Notes under the pieces: model-generated
Databases searched by the model: none
Told to the model about the DNA's origin: nothing
Seen by the model: only the letters and a program-made list of their open reading frames with translations
Translations under genes and position numbers: made by a program
Source: G963676095 sp963676095
GTDB lineage: Bacteria > Bacteroidota > Bacteroidia > Bacteroidales > Prolixibacteraceae
Reading direction: 5' to 3'
Length of the DNA stretch: 64,000 nucleotides
Assembly: GCA_963676095.1 (NCBI GenBank)
Contig: OY781040.1
Coordinates: forward strand, 1,612,001 to 1,676,000
Part shown: in pieces, positions 9,316 through 16,726 of the stretch
How the letters are laid out: every line of letters begins with the position of its first letter
How positions within the stretch are numbered: the first letter of the stretch is position 1

Positions 9316-9382
9316 GAACGTCGTTGTGAATGACGCAACAACGTTGTTGTGGGTGCCGCAACCGTATTGTTGCGGCGTTCAC
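9316..9382. repeat. Series of GC-richer palindromes about 22 bp apart
   Basis: Palindromic cores lie near 9320 (AACGTC), 9342 (CAACAACGTTGTTG) and 9365 (CCGCAAC with GTTGCGG), spaced 22-23 bp, and GAACG/CGTTC bracket the series. The layout resembles the array that starts at 9451 but with different bases. Nothing codes here. Confidence 0.5.
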
Positions 9383-9450
9383 AAAAATTATAGGGGGAGA
9401 AGTTTTACTGAACAATAAATTTTCGAAAGTTACGCTTATAACCCATTTGT

Positions 9451-9538
9451 GTTATACGTGTAATCCAAATGAGTTACACGTGTAATACGATTGCATTATA
9501 CGTGAAATGCAACTGGATTACACGTATAACTTTTTTGT
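9451..9538. repeat. Four-unit array of a palindrome at exact 22-bp spacing
   Basis: Units start at 9451, 9473, 9495 and 9517. Each has a 14-bp palindrome-like core (variants of GTTACACGTGTAAT, CG centres at 9457, 9479, 9501 and 9523) and an 8-bp variable tail. Unit 1 and unit 4 are complementary: 9451-9466 pairs perfectly with 9515-9530, so the whole array can fold as one long hairpin, followed by TTTTTT. No spacer of CRISPR type is present. The region 9153-9577 holds only this array and the one at 9316. Confidence 0.8.
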
Positions 9539-9577
9539 CATTTCGGAGCAGGAAAAAACGTTCTGGGGAAAAAGTCG

Positions 9578-9730
9578 CTACAACAAATGATTCCTTTTCA
9601 ATACTTCGGTAATTTTGTCTTTCTCCCATTCCGTAATAGACTGGATCTGTTCAAGGGTTAAGCCGTTCTTCGAACCGTTTATGATAACCGTTTCCATGGC
9701 CAATTCATGACCTTCGGCCTTTCCCTTTTT
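9578..9730 (-). pseudogene. C-terminal remnant of an Rpn/PD-(D/E)XK nuclease-transposase family protein
   Basis: The last ~50 residues of an open frame read KKGKAEGHELAMETV then NGSKNGLTLEQIQSITEW and a Lys-rich end. That is the usual tail of Rpn-family putative transposases (GKxEG stretch, then a small helix-turn-helix-like motif). The nuclease domain is absent; upstream the frame enters unrelated sequence belonging to another remnant. It is a decayed piece of a mobile-type gene. Confidence 0.55.
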
Positions 9731-10101
9731 TCTTTGTCCGGCCTCCTTCCAGCCACCCGTTGCACTCAAAATAATTGAAAAATTTATCCGACTCCACCTG
9801 CCTGCATCCCTTCTCGCCAAAATAAACTGACACATCCTCCTTCTTCGGGGGAATGCCCGGCCCGGTATGCTGCCATTCACCTGCTCAACATAAATCTTCT
9901 TCTTGTGCTTCCCGATTTCCTATTTTTGCTGGTGTGCTTTCTTTCTTGTTTATATTGTTTTTATGAGGTACTACCACCTCTTCCCCACCTACGTAAAAAG
10001 TAAACAGGTAAATATGGCTTCCACATGAAGGACAACACGACGGTTCATCCCTGATGAAACCCCACCGGTCAAGTGCTTTCAGACACCTGTAATATTTCAG
10101 A
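9705..10101 (-). pseudogene. Remnant of a mobile-element HTH/replication-type protein
   Basis: One reading frame is interrupted by a single TGA at 9885-9887. The upstream part contains LKALDRWGFIRDEPSCCPS and a small CPSCG motif; the downstream part contains PPKKEDVSVYFGEKG and KFFNYFECNGWLEGG. This order (basic linker, then VxxYF...KFFNYFxxxGW) is what I recall from DNA-binding replication-type proteins of Bacteroidota phages and mobile elements. There is no start codon and the N-terminal HTH part is lost. Recognition is from pattern memory, so the family name is tentative. Confidence 0.45.
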
Positions 10102-10133
10102 ATTGAAAATCACAAATTGTGATGATCAATTCT
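10095..10133. repeat. 39-bp direct repeat, copy 2
   Basis: Second copy of 8347-8385 with one mismatch. It lies 70 bp past the stop codon of the corrinoid-activation gene, and its inverted ends could also work as a terminator for that minus-strand operon. It marks the right edge of the debris region. Confidence 0.75.
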
Positions 10134-10202
10134 TCATTCCTTTTTCTCAAAGAAGAGAAAACTTCTTTTATATTGGGGCTTTATTCTTTGATATACTTTC
10201 TC

Positions 10203-10895
10203 TCATCTCCTCCTTTTCTCCCTGTATACGCAATTTTTCTGTTTACATAACCCGCACTGGTAATCACGAAAGACAACATGTTCCCCAATACCGATAATGC
10301 CGCTGATCGACTTGACCGGGTTCATCAGGGCTGAAGGGGTTAGCGTAACGCCGCACGCCGACTGTCCGAACAAAGAGAACAGTTTATGCTGGTCGGCAAC
10401 GTCCCAGTGGCAGTATCCGGGACTGTACCGGTTGGTGATTTTCCAGCCTTCCTTGCCTGCCGCCAGGCTGATCATCTGCTGTACCTGGTCCCCCACGGCC
10501 TCAGCGATGGCGCTCCCCAGGACATCATAAATATATCCCAGCACAGGGTCGTCGCCATGAAGCAATTGTGACGACTTCTCACTGATTGTTTGTCCGGCAG
10601 TACAAACAAAAAAAGCCATCCTGTCCGATCCCTTCAACTCATGAAAAATGGTCCTACCTAGTTGAAAATTAACCCCGTCAACATAAACAGAATCTTTTTG
10701 CATGCCCATCTCCACCTTGTCTTTGACCAGGAAAGCCCCCCTGAACCCGGTCATCATTTTGCAATCGCTGACAGCCTGTTCAAGGTAGCTTTTAAATGGT
10801 TCCGGGAAATCGGCACTGTCGTATCCCAATACCCGGATAACAGACGAAAGGTCAACATTCAGGTCGGCAAAGCTGAATGAATATTCGCTGATCAT
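10203..10895 (-). CDS. Stand-alone corrinoid-activation protein (MetH activation-domain family)
   Basis: 230 residues, cytoplasmic. It resembles the C-terminal activation domain of B12-dependent methionine synthase, which binds S-adenosylmethionine and re-methylates cobalamin that has been oxidised to the inactive cob(II) state. The key segment RYSPGYCHW (residues 156-164) followed by DQHKLFSLF corresponds to the RxSPGY...DQ signature of that fold. The C-terminus adds CGLC and a third Cys (residues 214, 217, 222), a possible metal or iron-sulfur site seen in free-standing members. The start codon overlaps the stop of the methyltransferase gene by four bases, and the corrinoid protein is two genes upstream, so it very likely serves that corrinoid protein rather than methionine synthase. 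Confidence 0.85.
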   Translation of the reverse strand: MISEYSFSFADLNVDLSSVIRVLGYDSADFPEPFKSYLEQAVSDCKMMTGFRGAFLVKDKVEMGMQKDSVYVDGVNFQLGRTIFHELKGSDRMAFFVCTAGQTISEKSSQLLHGDDPVLGYIYDVLGSAIAEAVGDQVQQMISLAAGKEGWKITNRYSPGYCHWDVADQHKLFSLFGQSACGVTLTPSALMNPVKSISGIIGIGEHVVFRDYQCGLCKQKNCVYREKRRR

Positions 10896-11905
10896 TTCAC
10901 CGAGTTAAATTCGTCAAGGGCTTCAAAAAAGGCGGCAATATTTTCATGAGGAACCCCGGGGGGCATATCACATCCCGAAGACAAGACAAAGTTGTCATGT
11001 CCTTTTGACTGCAGCAAAAGTGCCATCGTTCTTTCTCTGACAACTTCAGGCGACTGCGTCTTAAGAACGTTCACGGGGTCGATATTTCCCATGACCAGGA
11101 TATCCGAAGGGACCTCTGCAAGTACCATATTCATATCGGCAACATTGCCCAGATGCAACGCTTTTGCTCCGGTAGAAACCATCGAGCGGGCCAGGATCCC
11201 GTGATGGCCACAGTTATGCAGTATCACCATAAACCGGTCGTCCTGGACCTCATCAACCATTTTTTTAATGTAAGAAGAAGAGAACTGGTCGCAATCTTCT
11301 TCTCCAAGCAGGCCTGCTGCCGGTTCAGCCAGAATAACGCCATGGGCCCCAAGCGCCTTATAGGCTTTGATGTAATTCAATATAAACGACGAACATTTCT
11401 CAAGCAGTTGATGGATTACATCAGGATAGAGATAAATGGCCGTCATGATCTCCGTCATATCGAGTAACCTTCCCGCCAGTGAAAAGGGGCCGATGCACCC
11501 CGGAAATACCGGAATATCCTTAATGTTATCCAGGGCCAGCCGGGCAGCCTTAAGATATTCGCCAAGCCTAGGGGAGCTTTCCGGTCCGGGCACGGCCAGT
11601 GTTTCAACCTCCTCCATCTGATTGATCAGCCGCCCGCGGACTGTGGGAATATTGTCCTTTTCAAAATTAATTTTAGCCCCCAGGGCTTCTGCTTCCACGG
11701 TAAGGTCCATGATCATGGTCACCGCAGCAGAAGGATAACGGTCGTGAAGGGCCCGGATCGCTTCGTAATGTACCTGACCTTTTGTAACCGCATCAAGAAC
11801 AGTGGCCCCGATCAGTTCAATACCCGGATGCGTCATGATAGGAACTGCGACCCTGGAAGACTTGGTTTTGATATCTTCACTCCATTTCGTTATAGTTGTT
11901 TGCAT
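10892..11905 (-). CDS. MtaA/UroD-superfamily methyltransferase
   Basis: 337 residues from the ATG at 11905; the longer start at 11935 adds ten Lys/Ile-rich residues without support. The protein has the MtaA-type zinc site: His230 and Cys232 in ILHNCGHHG and Cys312 in SSGCDMPPG. In characterised MtaA/MtbA proteins these residues bind zinc and activate a thiol that takes a methyl group from methyl-corrinoid. The rest (MDLTVEAEALG, FPGCIGPFSLAGRL, ILAEPAAGLL) follows the same family. It lies between the corrinoid protein (47 bp upstream) and the activation protein (overlapping), so the three form one operon. Coenzyme M is not expected in Bacteroidota, so the methyl donor or acceptor here is unknown. 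Confidence 0.85.
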   Translation of the reverse strand: MQTTITKWSEDIKTKSSRVAVPIMTHPGIELIGATVLDAVTKGQVHYEAIRALHDRYPSAAVTMIMDLTVEAEALGAKINFEKDNIPTVRGRLINQMEEVETLAVPGPESSPRLGEYLKAARLALDNIKDIPVFPGCIGPFSLAGRLLDMTEIMTAIYLYPDVIHQLLEKCSSFILNYIKAYKALGAHGVILAEPAAGLLGEEDCDQFSSSYIKKMVDEVQDDRFMVILHNCGHHGILARSMVSTGAKALHLGNVADMNMVLAEVPSDILVMGNIDPVNVLKTQSPEVVRERTMALLLQSKGHDNFVLSSGCDMPPGVPHENIAAFFEALDEFNSVK

Positions 11906-11952
11906 AATAATCTTTTTTATTTTCAAAAAAATCAACTAAAAGCAGGTACAGA

Positions 11953-12624
11953 TCACGCCGTCATTGCATGATCCAGAAATTCGACAACCCCCTGCGGATC
12001 GGGTGAATATTTGTCTGCACCTATCTTTATCCGGAACTCATCGTTAACAGGGGCCCCGCCAATCGTGACCAGCGTATCCGGGAAAGCTGTTTTTATCTCA
12101 TGGGTAATCTGTTCCATACTGGTCATCGTAGTTGTAAGCAAAGCCGATAACCCCACTACAGACCCTGGATTTTCGCGTATGGCAGTCAGATATTTTTCAG
12201 CACTCACATCAATTCCCAGATCGATCACCTTATAACCGTTCCCCTCAACCATCATGGCGACCAGGTTTTTTCCAATATCATGCAAATCGCCCTGCACTGT
12301 TCCGATAATAAAAGTTCCTTTTTGTCTGGCCGCACCTGAGGTAAAATAGGGCTTCAGGTGTACCATAGCCGTGCTCATTGCCTTGGCCGACATCAGCACC
12401 TGCGGAACAAAAATTTTATTATCCCTGAACTTAATACCGACCCTGTTCATTCCCGGCATCAGGCCGGATGTCAGGATTTCCTGCGGACCAATGCCTGAAT
12501 CCAAAGCCTGGCGGGTAATCTCATCCGCTCCATCCTGTCCCTTCATTTGCGGAGGAAAAGGAACTGTCTTATTGATTTTTCCAAATTCGACACACTCAGC
12601 TAACTTATCCAATAAATTTTCCAT
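11953..12624 (-). CDS. Corrinoid-binding methyl-carrier protein (MtbC/MtaC type)
   Basis: 223 residues from the ATG at 12624. The N-terminal four-helix cap (about 1-95, with LMPGMNRVGIKF and FVPQVLMSAKAM) is followed by a B12-binding Rossmann domain. His115 in GDLHDIG is the lower cobalt ligand; GLSALLTT and TIGGAPVND are the other two signature loops. Such proteins shuttle a methyl group between a substrate-specific methyltransferase and a second methyltransferase. It is the first gene of a compact operon with the MtaA-like and activation genes. No B12 riboswitch was recognised upstream. This is the only corrinoid protein in the window, yet there are five MtaA/UroD-like proteins. Confidence 0.93.
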   Translation of the reverse strand: MENLLDKLAECVEFGKINKTVPFPPQMKGQDGADEITRQALDSGIGPQEILTSGLMPGMNRVGIKFRDNKIFVPQVLMSAKAMSTAMVHLKPYFTSGAARQKGTFIIGTVQGDLHDIGKNLVAMMVEGNGYKVIDLGIDVSAEKYLTAIRENPGSVVGLSALLTTTMTSMEQITHEIKTAFPDTLVTIGGAPVNDEFRIKIGADKYSPDPQGVVEFLDHAMTA

Positions 12625-12702
12625 TTTGAAGCCTCCCACCCCTCTCCAGTAAGGGTTTTTTAAGTTTCTGTTTATTTTGATTTTTATAATTTTTCAATCG
12701 TT

Positions 12703-12806
12703 CCTATTCTATATTGCCCTTTCAGGGCGTTAAAAAATTCTAATCTTCCCGTATTCCCAGGTCATTGCTCTGGGCTGGTATATACTGCCACTTCGTGGCG
12801 GGACCG
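12703..12806. repeat. REP-like element with three short hairpins
   Basis: Three hairpins in a row: GCCCTTTCAGGGC (12716-12728), CCCAGGTCATTGCTCTGGG (12756-12774) and GCCACTTCGTGGC (12787-12799). The order and wording resemble a dispersed non-coding repeat common in Bacteroidota genomes. It separates the SSS transporter from the corrinoid operon and may terminate or process the transcript. Confidence 0.55.
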
Positions 12807-12827
12807 TTCATATCAATACCCACATCA

Positions 12828-14411
12828 TCAATGTCCATTAAATAATATATATAACCCAATCATCACGGCAATTAAGGCCACCCACGAAATCCAGACTCTT
12901 CGGTCAGGATGCGGTAGATTGCCGTAATCCAGCTGGTTCTGATCTTTCGACTTATGGTCAAACCATGAAATCAAAAATGCAATTACCATCAATACCAGAA
13001 ACAGGTAAAATGAAAGCAACAAAAAATGGGGCCAGAAAGAATACTTATCCTTCGGAAAAACCCACAGGTACATAATCCCTGTACCGATGCTTAAAAAAGT
13101 CCCGGCAGAAAGGGTAAAATTTGCAGCCCGGGTTGTGGTTTTCCTCCAAAGCACCCCCAAAAGGAAGACGACAGACATCGGCGGTGCTATAAAGCCGAGG
13201 ATCGCCTGAAAGATATCGAACAGGTTTAGTCCCTTGATGCTATTGATTGCCAGTGTTAACAAAATAGCGACAATAGCCCCTGCCACAGTAACCATACGAC
13301 CTATCGTAACAACTTGTTTTTGCGAGGCATCCGGTTTATATTTTTTCACATAGATATCGATCGTGAAAACGGTGCTCAGCGAATTAAGAGCAGAATCGAT
13401 CGTGCTGACCAATGCAGCAATCAAAACAGCCATGACCAGTCCGATCATTCCTGAGGGAAGCAAACGGGTAACCATAGTCATGTAGGCTTCATCCGGGTTT
13501 TTCAGGTTCGGGAACAATACGAAACAAGTAATACCGGGTATAATAAAAAGGGCTACATCGAGAATTTTAAGCCATCCCGTAAAATTAGCTCCTAATTGTC
13601 CCTGTTTCAAATTTTTGGCCCCCAGTACCGACTGCACCATCGACTGGTCGGTACACCAGAACCAGATTCCCATAACCGGGTATCCCAGCACAATGGCCAG
13701 CCACGGGTAATTCGGATTGTTGGCAGGAAGAAACAGGTTCCAATAGTTTCCGGGGGTATTTTCAAAAATAGCCATAGGACCTCCGGCTTTTACGACCCCG
13801 ACAACCGTCAGGATCAGCGAAACAACGATCAGCAATCCCATCTGGAACACGTTTGTATAGGCAATCGCTTTCAATCCCCCTGCAATTGTAAAAAAAGCCG
13901 CGATGACTACAAGGATGATGACCGACACCCACAGCGGAAGGTTCAGTATTTGCCCGACGAGGATACCACCAGCAAACAAAGTAAGCGCGAGCCACGAGAT
14001 TAAAATGGTAGACAGCGAATACCAAGCCAGGATACTCCTTGTTGACGATCCGAAACGACGTCCCATAAACTCAGGAAGGGTCTGTACGTTTGCCCCCAGG
14101 TAACGGGGCGCAAAAACCACAGCCAGCAAAAAAATGAAAACAAAGGCGTACCACCCGAAATTGCCTGCCACAACACCGGTTGTATAGCCGATACTAGCCG
14201 AAGCGATCAGCATAGACGGGCCGACATTGGTGCCCCACATGTTCAGCCCGATGCTATACCACGGTAAAGTACGGCCTGCCAGAAACAGGTTCCCTTCCCC
14301 TTCTTCTTTCTTAATAAAACTCACCCAGTAGCCGATCCCGATAATAATAAACAGGTAAGCAACTACAATGATAAAATCAACCGGGCTCAGGTAGCTGTAA
14401 ATGTTCTGCAT
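12828..14411 (-). CDS. Sodium:solute symporter (SSS family), probable sugar transporter
   Basis: 527 residues with about 13-14 hydrophobic membrane segments. Family marks include GNLFLAGRTLPWYSIGLNMW near the start, ISWLALTLFAGG and AALVSTIDSALNSLSTVFT, the latter being the conserved Na+-site helix of SSS proteins. The family includes SglT/GLUT-like and sialic-acid or sugar symporters of the inner membrane. It lies between the Gfo/Idh gene (39 bp upstream) and the corrinoid operon. It would bring a mono- or disaccharide into the cytoplasm, where GH31, Gfo/Idh and the methyltransferases act. Substrate not determinable. Confidence 0.9.
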   Translation of the reverse strand: MQNIYSYLSPVDFIIVVAYLFIIIGIGYWVSFIKKEEGEGNLFLAGRTLPWYSIGLNMWGTNVGPSMLIASASIGYTTGVVAGNFGWYAFVFIFLLAVVFAPRYLGANVQTLPEFMGRRFGSSTRSILAWYSLSTILISWLALTLFAGGILVGQILNLPLWVSVIILVVIAAFFTIAGGLKAIAYTNVFQMGLLIVVSLILTVVGVVKAGGPMAIFENTPGNYWNLFLPANNPNYPWLAIVLGYPVMGIWFWCTDQSMVQSVLGAKNLKQGQLGANFTGWLKILDVALFIIPGITCFVLFPNLKNPDEAYMTMVTRLLPSGMIGLVMAVLIAALVSTIDSALNSLSTVFTIDIYVKKYKPDASQKQVVTIGRMVTVAGAIVAILLTLAINSIKGLNLFDIFQAILGFIAPPMSVVFLLGVLWRKTTTRAANFTLSAGTFLSIGTGIMYLWVFPKDKYSFWPHFLLLSFYLFLVLMVIAFLISWFDHKSKDQNQLDYGNLPHPDRRVWISWVALIAVMIGLYILFNGH

Positions 14412-14449
14412 TTGATTATTCGTTTAGTTAGATTATTCATTAAGACGCA

Positions 14450-15508
14450 TCACATGCCTGATCCGATCTCTTTTATTTTTACAGGAAGACCTGTCTGTAA
14501 CGACTTTTCCATAGCCTTGAACACGGCTACTGTTCCAATACCTTCCTTCAGGTCAGGAAGGGCCGTTTTTCCGGATTCAAGACAATCTGCAAAATACTCG
14601 AGATAGTTCTGATATTCACCTGCATGATGCGATTTCCCCTCAAAGCGGAAGTAATATTTTAGTTTATCCTCGAAGGTGATCATCCGCTCTTCCCCGTTAC
14701 GGTCGGTAATTGCATAGCGCAGATCCATATAGTCGGCCTGACTGCAGCCTTCTGTTCCACGGAGGATGCAGCTCATTTCACTCTCCCTGACGACTGGCTG
14801 GACAGGCCCGGTATACACGCCGCTTACCCGGGCAATACGTCCGTCTGTTGCCTTGAAAATAAAGTGCATGGTATCTTCATGCTTTAAACCGCCGGCAACC
14901 CCGTTCGGGCTCAACATCCCGTATCCCATTACTTCCTCTATGCCGGGCAGGTACCAGCGTACCAGATCCACAGGATGGCTTAAACCACCATACAACCATT
15001 TAAAACGCTCACCCAGGGACCATCCTTTTGCCAGAAACCAGCGATGATCGGCATTATAATGAGCTTCGACAGTCACCAGTTCACCAATTTCACCTTTTTC
15101 AAAATCAAATCGCTGCCGTTTCATCGGTTCAAAAAAGCGAGAGCTTTGCCCGACAAAAACCTTCTTCCCGGTCTTCTCTTCCAACTCAAGCAGACTGGCT
15201 GCTTCAGAGAGATCATCCATCAATGGTTTTGTGCAAACCACATGCTTCCCGTGTAACAAGGCCATCTTTATATGAGAGGCATGCAAGTGATCGGGCGTGT
15301 ATATTCCAATTACATCGATCTCCGGATCATCCAGCATCTGCCGGTAATCGGTAACATAATTCTGAAATCCAAATTCTTTTGCCCGTTGTTCACAAAGAAC
15401 AGGATTCATATCACAAACCGTTTTCAGTTTCCACTTCTTACTGTTCAACGCAGCAGACATGGTGCTTCTGCCTTCCCCTAATCCCAAAATTCCAAGTGTT
15501 AACATCAT
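14450..15508 (-). CDS. Gfo/Idh/MocA-family oxidoreductase
   Basis: 352 residues, cytoplasmic, no signal peptide. The N-terminal Rossmann fold starts at once (MLTLGILGLGEGR); two adjacent ATG codons (15508, 15505) are equally possible. The motif CTKPLMDDL takes the place of the usual EKP, which carries the catalytic Lys. The second domain (HWVE-like region replaced by YNADHRWFLAKGW and LYGGLSHPVDLVRWYLPG) supplies the substrate pocket. These enzymes oxidise or reduce sugars or polyols with NAD(P). The gene sits between the SSS transporter and the GH31/UroD-like genes, so it probably acts on the imported sugar. Confidence 0.9.
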   Translation of the reverse strand: MMLTLGILGLGEGRSTMSAALNSKKWKLKTVCDMNPVLCEQRAKEFGFQNYVTDYRQMLDDPEIDVIGIYTPDHLHASHIKMALLHGKHVVCTKPLMDDLSEAASLLELEEKTGKKVFVGQSSRFFEPMKRQRFDFEKGEIGELVTVEAHYNADHRWFLAKGWSLGERFKWLYGGLSHPVDLVRWYLPGIEEVMGYGMLSPNGVAGGLKHEDTMHFIFKATDGRIARVSGVYTGPVQPVVRESEMSCILRGTEGCSQADYMDLRYAITDRNGEERMITFEDKLKYYFRFEGKSHHAGEYQNYLEYFADCLESGKTALPDLKEGIGTVAVFKAMEKSLQTGLPVKIKEIGSGM

Positions 15509-15655
15509 CCTTAATTTTTTCTGTTTTAACTAAAAACCATTTTCATTCCTTCCACCAATGCATTATTTTCCAGGTCATGATTATGAACCATAAAACCTTC
15601 TTTCTCTGTCCTCCATACACTGTACACTATACGTTTTGCCCTGTACACCATGCCC

Positions 15656-16720
15656 TTACCGGTACTTTTCCACAATCTTCAGGGCTGCATCGATATCCTT
15701 TTCTGATTTAAAATCGACATTAATGTGCATCCCCCGGTTCCCGACATGGTCCAGTAACGGTTCCAGTTCATCAAGTGTTACCCAGTTGGCCATCACAGAC
15801 TTTCCGGCAGCCAATATCCTTTTATAGAGGTCGTACCAGCAGGCATTCCCCCCTTGCAGTTCGCCAACCCCGGGTGTCCACTGGATGGCATTTAATTCAT
15901 CGATCTCCAGGATGGCATCGAGATGGCGCTGTGCGCCTACCCCATCCAGATGATAAAGCGTATAATCAATCTTCCGGCACTGTTCCCGGATAAACGGCAA
16001 CACAAACCTGCGGTAGTCTTCTTCGGAGATCATGGTAGAGATGTCCGACTGAAGTTTGGAGACAGTTCCTGGTCCCCATATGGAAAAATAGCAAAAGGCC
16101 ATCTCCCCTTCTTCCTGGATAATATTATAAATGCGGTCGAAAACCTTAAAATAAACGTCATTCACTTTTTGCAACTGTTCCTCAAGCCCGTCCGGATCCA
16201 TGATCATATCCATCAGGGTATCCTGTGTTCCCCGGATACTGGCCAGCACATCGAGTCCTTCGACCAGGTCGGGACATCCTACGAAATAGTGCCCCTTAGC
16301 CCTGGACTTGCAGGCTTTCAGCAAATCAAGGTGAAGCTTCCATGCCGGATCGTTTTCATCGAATTCCAGTTTCAGCGGTTTTCCCTCACGGTGCCTGATC
16401 CAGATCGTATCCTTGCCCCCTTCCAGTTCAGCCCCCATCATCGCAGCCAGCGATCCCGGGCCAAGGTGCGTATTGGCCACGGGCAGGATATCAGCCTTAA
16501 AAGAGCTGAGCGCCAACTGGTAATCCAGATACTCGGCCCGCCACTGAGGATCGAACCAGAACTGGTTCAGATCATGCGGTTCCGCAGGCCTGGGAATCGC
16601 CGCATGCGGCCCTCCATCCTTCTCCAGATGTTCCCACATGCTAAGGATAATTCCTTTGCCCTGCCACCAGTCCAGGTAGCGCATCTTCGATTCTTCCCAA
16701 TTTTCTTTCCAGGTATCCAT
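15656..16720 (-). CDS. UroD/MtaA-superfamily protein lacking the zinc Cys residues
   Basis: 354 residues, cytoplasmic. It belongs to the uroporphyrinogen-decarboxylase/methyltransferase superfamily by overall pattern (FRK-less N-terminus, GCPDLVEGLDVLASIRG, FSIWGPG, ISEEDYRRFVLPFI). Where MtaA has His-x-Cys, this protein has His257-Leu-Asp259 (YHLDGVGA), and no Cys stands near the C-terminus (HINVDFKSEK). A zinc-thiol mechanism of MtaA type is therefore unlikely unless Asp replaces Cys. Heme synthesis is also unlikely: the gene is inside a glycan cluster, 6 bp after GH31 and 147 bp before Gfo/Idh. It may bind a substrate sugar ether or act as a partner subunit. Function unknown. Confidence 0.75.
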   Translation of the reverse strand: MDTWKENWEESKMRYLDWWQGKGIILSMWEHLEKDGGPHAAIPRPAEPHDLNQFWFDPQWRAEYLDYQLALSSFKADILPVANTHLGPGSLAAMMGAELEGGKDTIWIRHREGKPLKLEFDENDPAWKLHLDLLKACKSRAKGHYFVGCPDLVEGLDVLASIRGTQDTLMDMIMDPDGLEEQLQKVNDVYFKVFDRIYNIIQEEGEMAFCYFSIWGPGTVSKLQSDISTMISEEDYRRFVLPFIREQCRKIDYTLYHLDGVGAQRHLDAILEIDELNAIQWTPGVGELQGGNACWYDLYKRILAAGKSVMANWVTLDELEPLLDHVGNRGMHINVDFKSEKDIDAALKIVEKYR

Positions 16721-16726
16721 TGTTAT

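Noticed and set aside
9451..9538. CRISPR array
   Set aside because: Units are only 22 bp, degenerate, and there are no unique spacers or cas genes.
9705..10101. Intact zinc-ribbon protein
   Set aside because: No start codon, an internal stop and a junction with another remnant.
11953..12624. Part of a split methionine synthase (MetH)
   Set aside because: No homocysteine- or pterin-binding domain nearby; the partner is an MtaA-type protein, so a separate carrier fits better.
12625..12827. Cobalamin riboswitch before the corrinoid gene
   Set aside because: No B12-box-like stretch or expected long structured region; only the REP-like hairpins are present.
15656..16720. HemE, uroporphyrinogen decarboxylase of heme synthesis
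   Set aside because: Lacks the HemE N-terminal signature, occurs in several divergent copies and sits among glycan genes.
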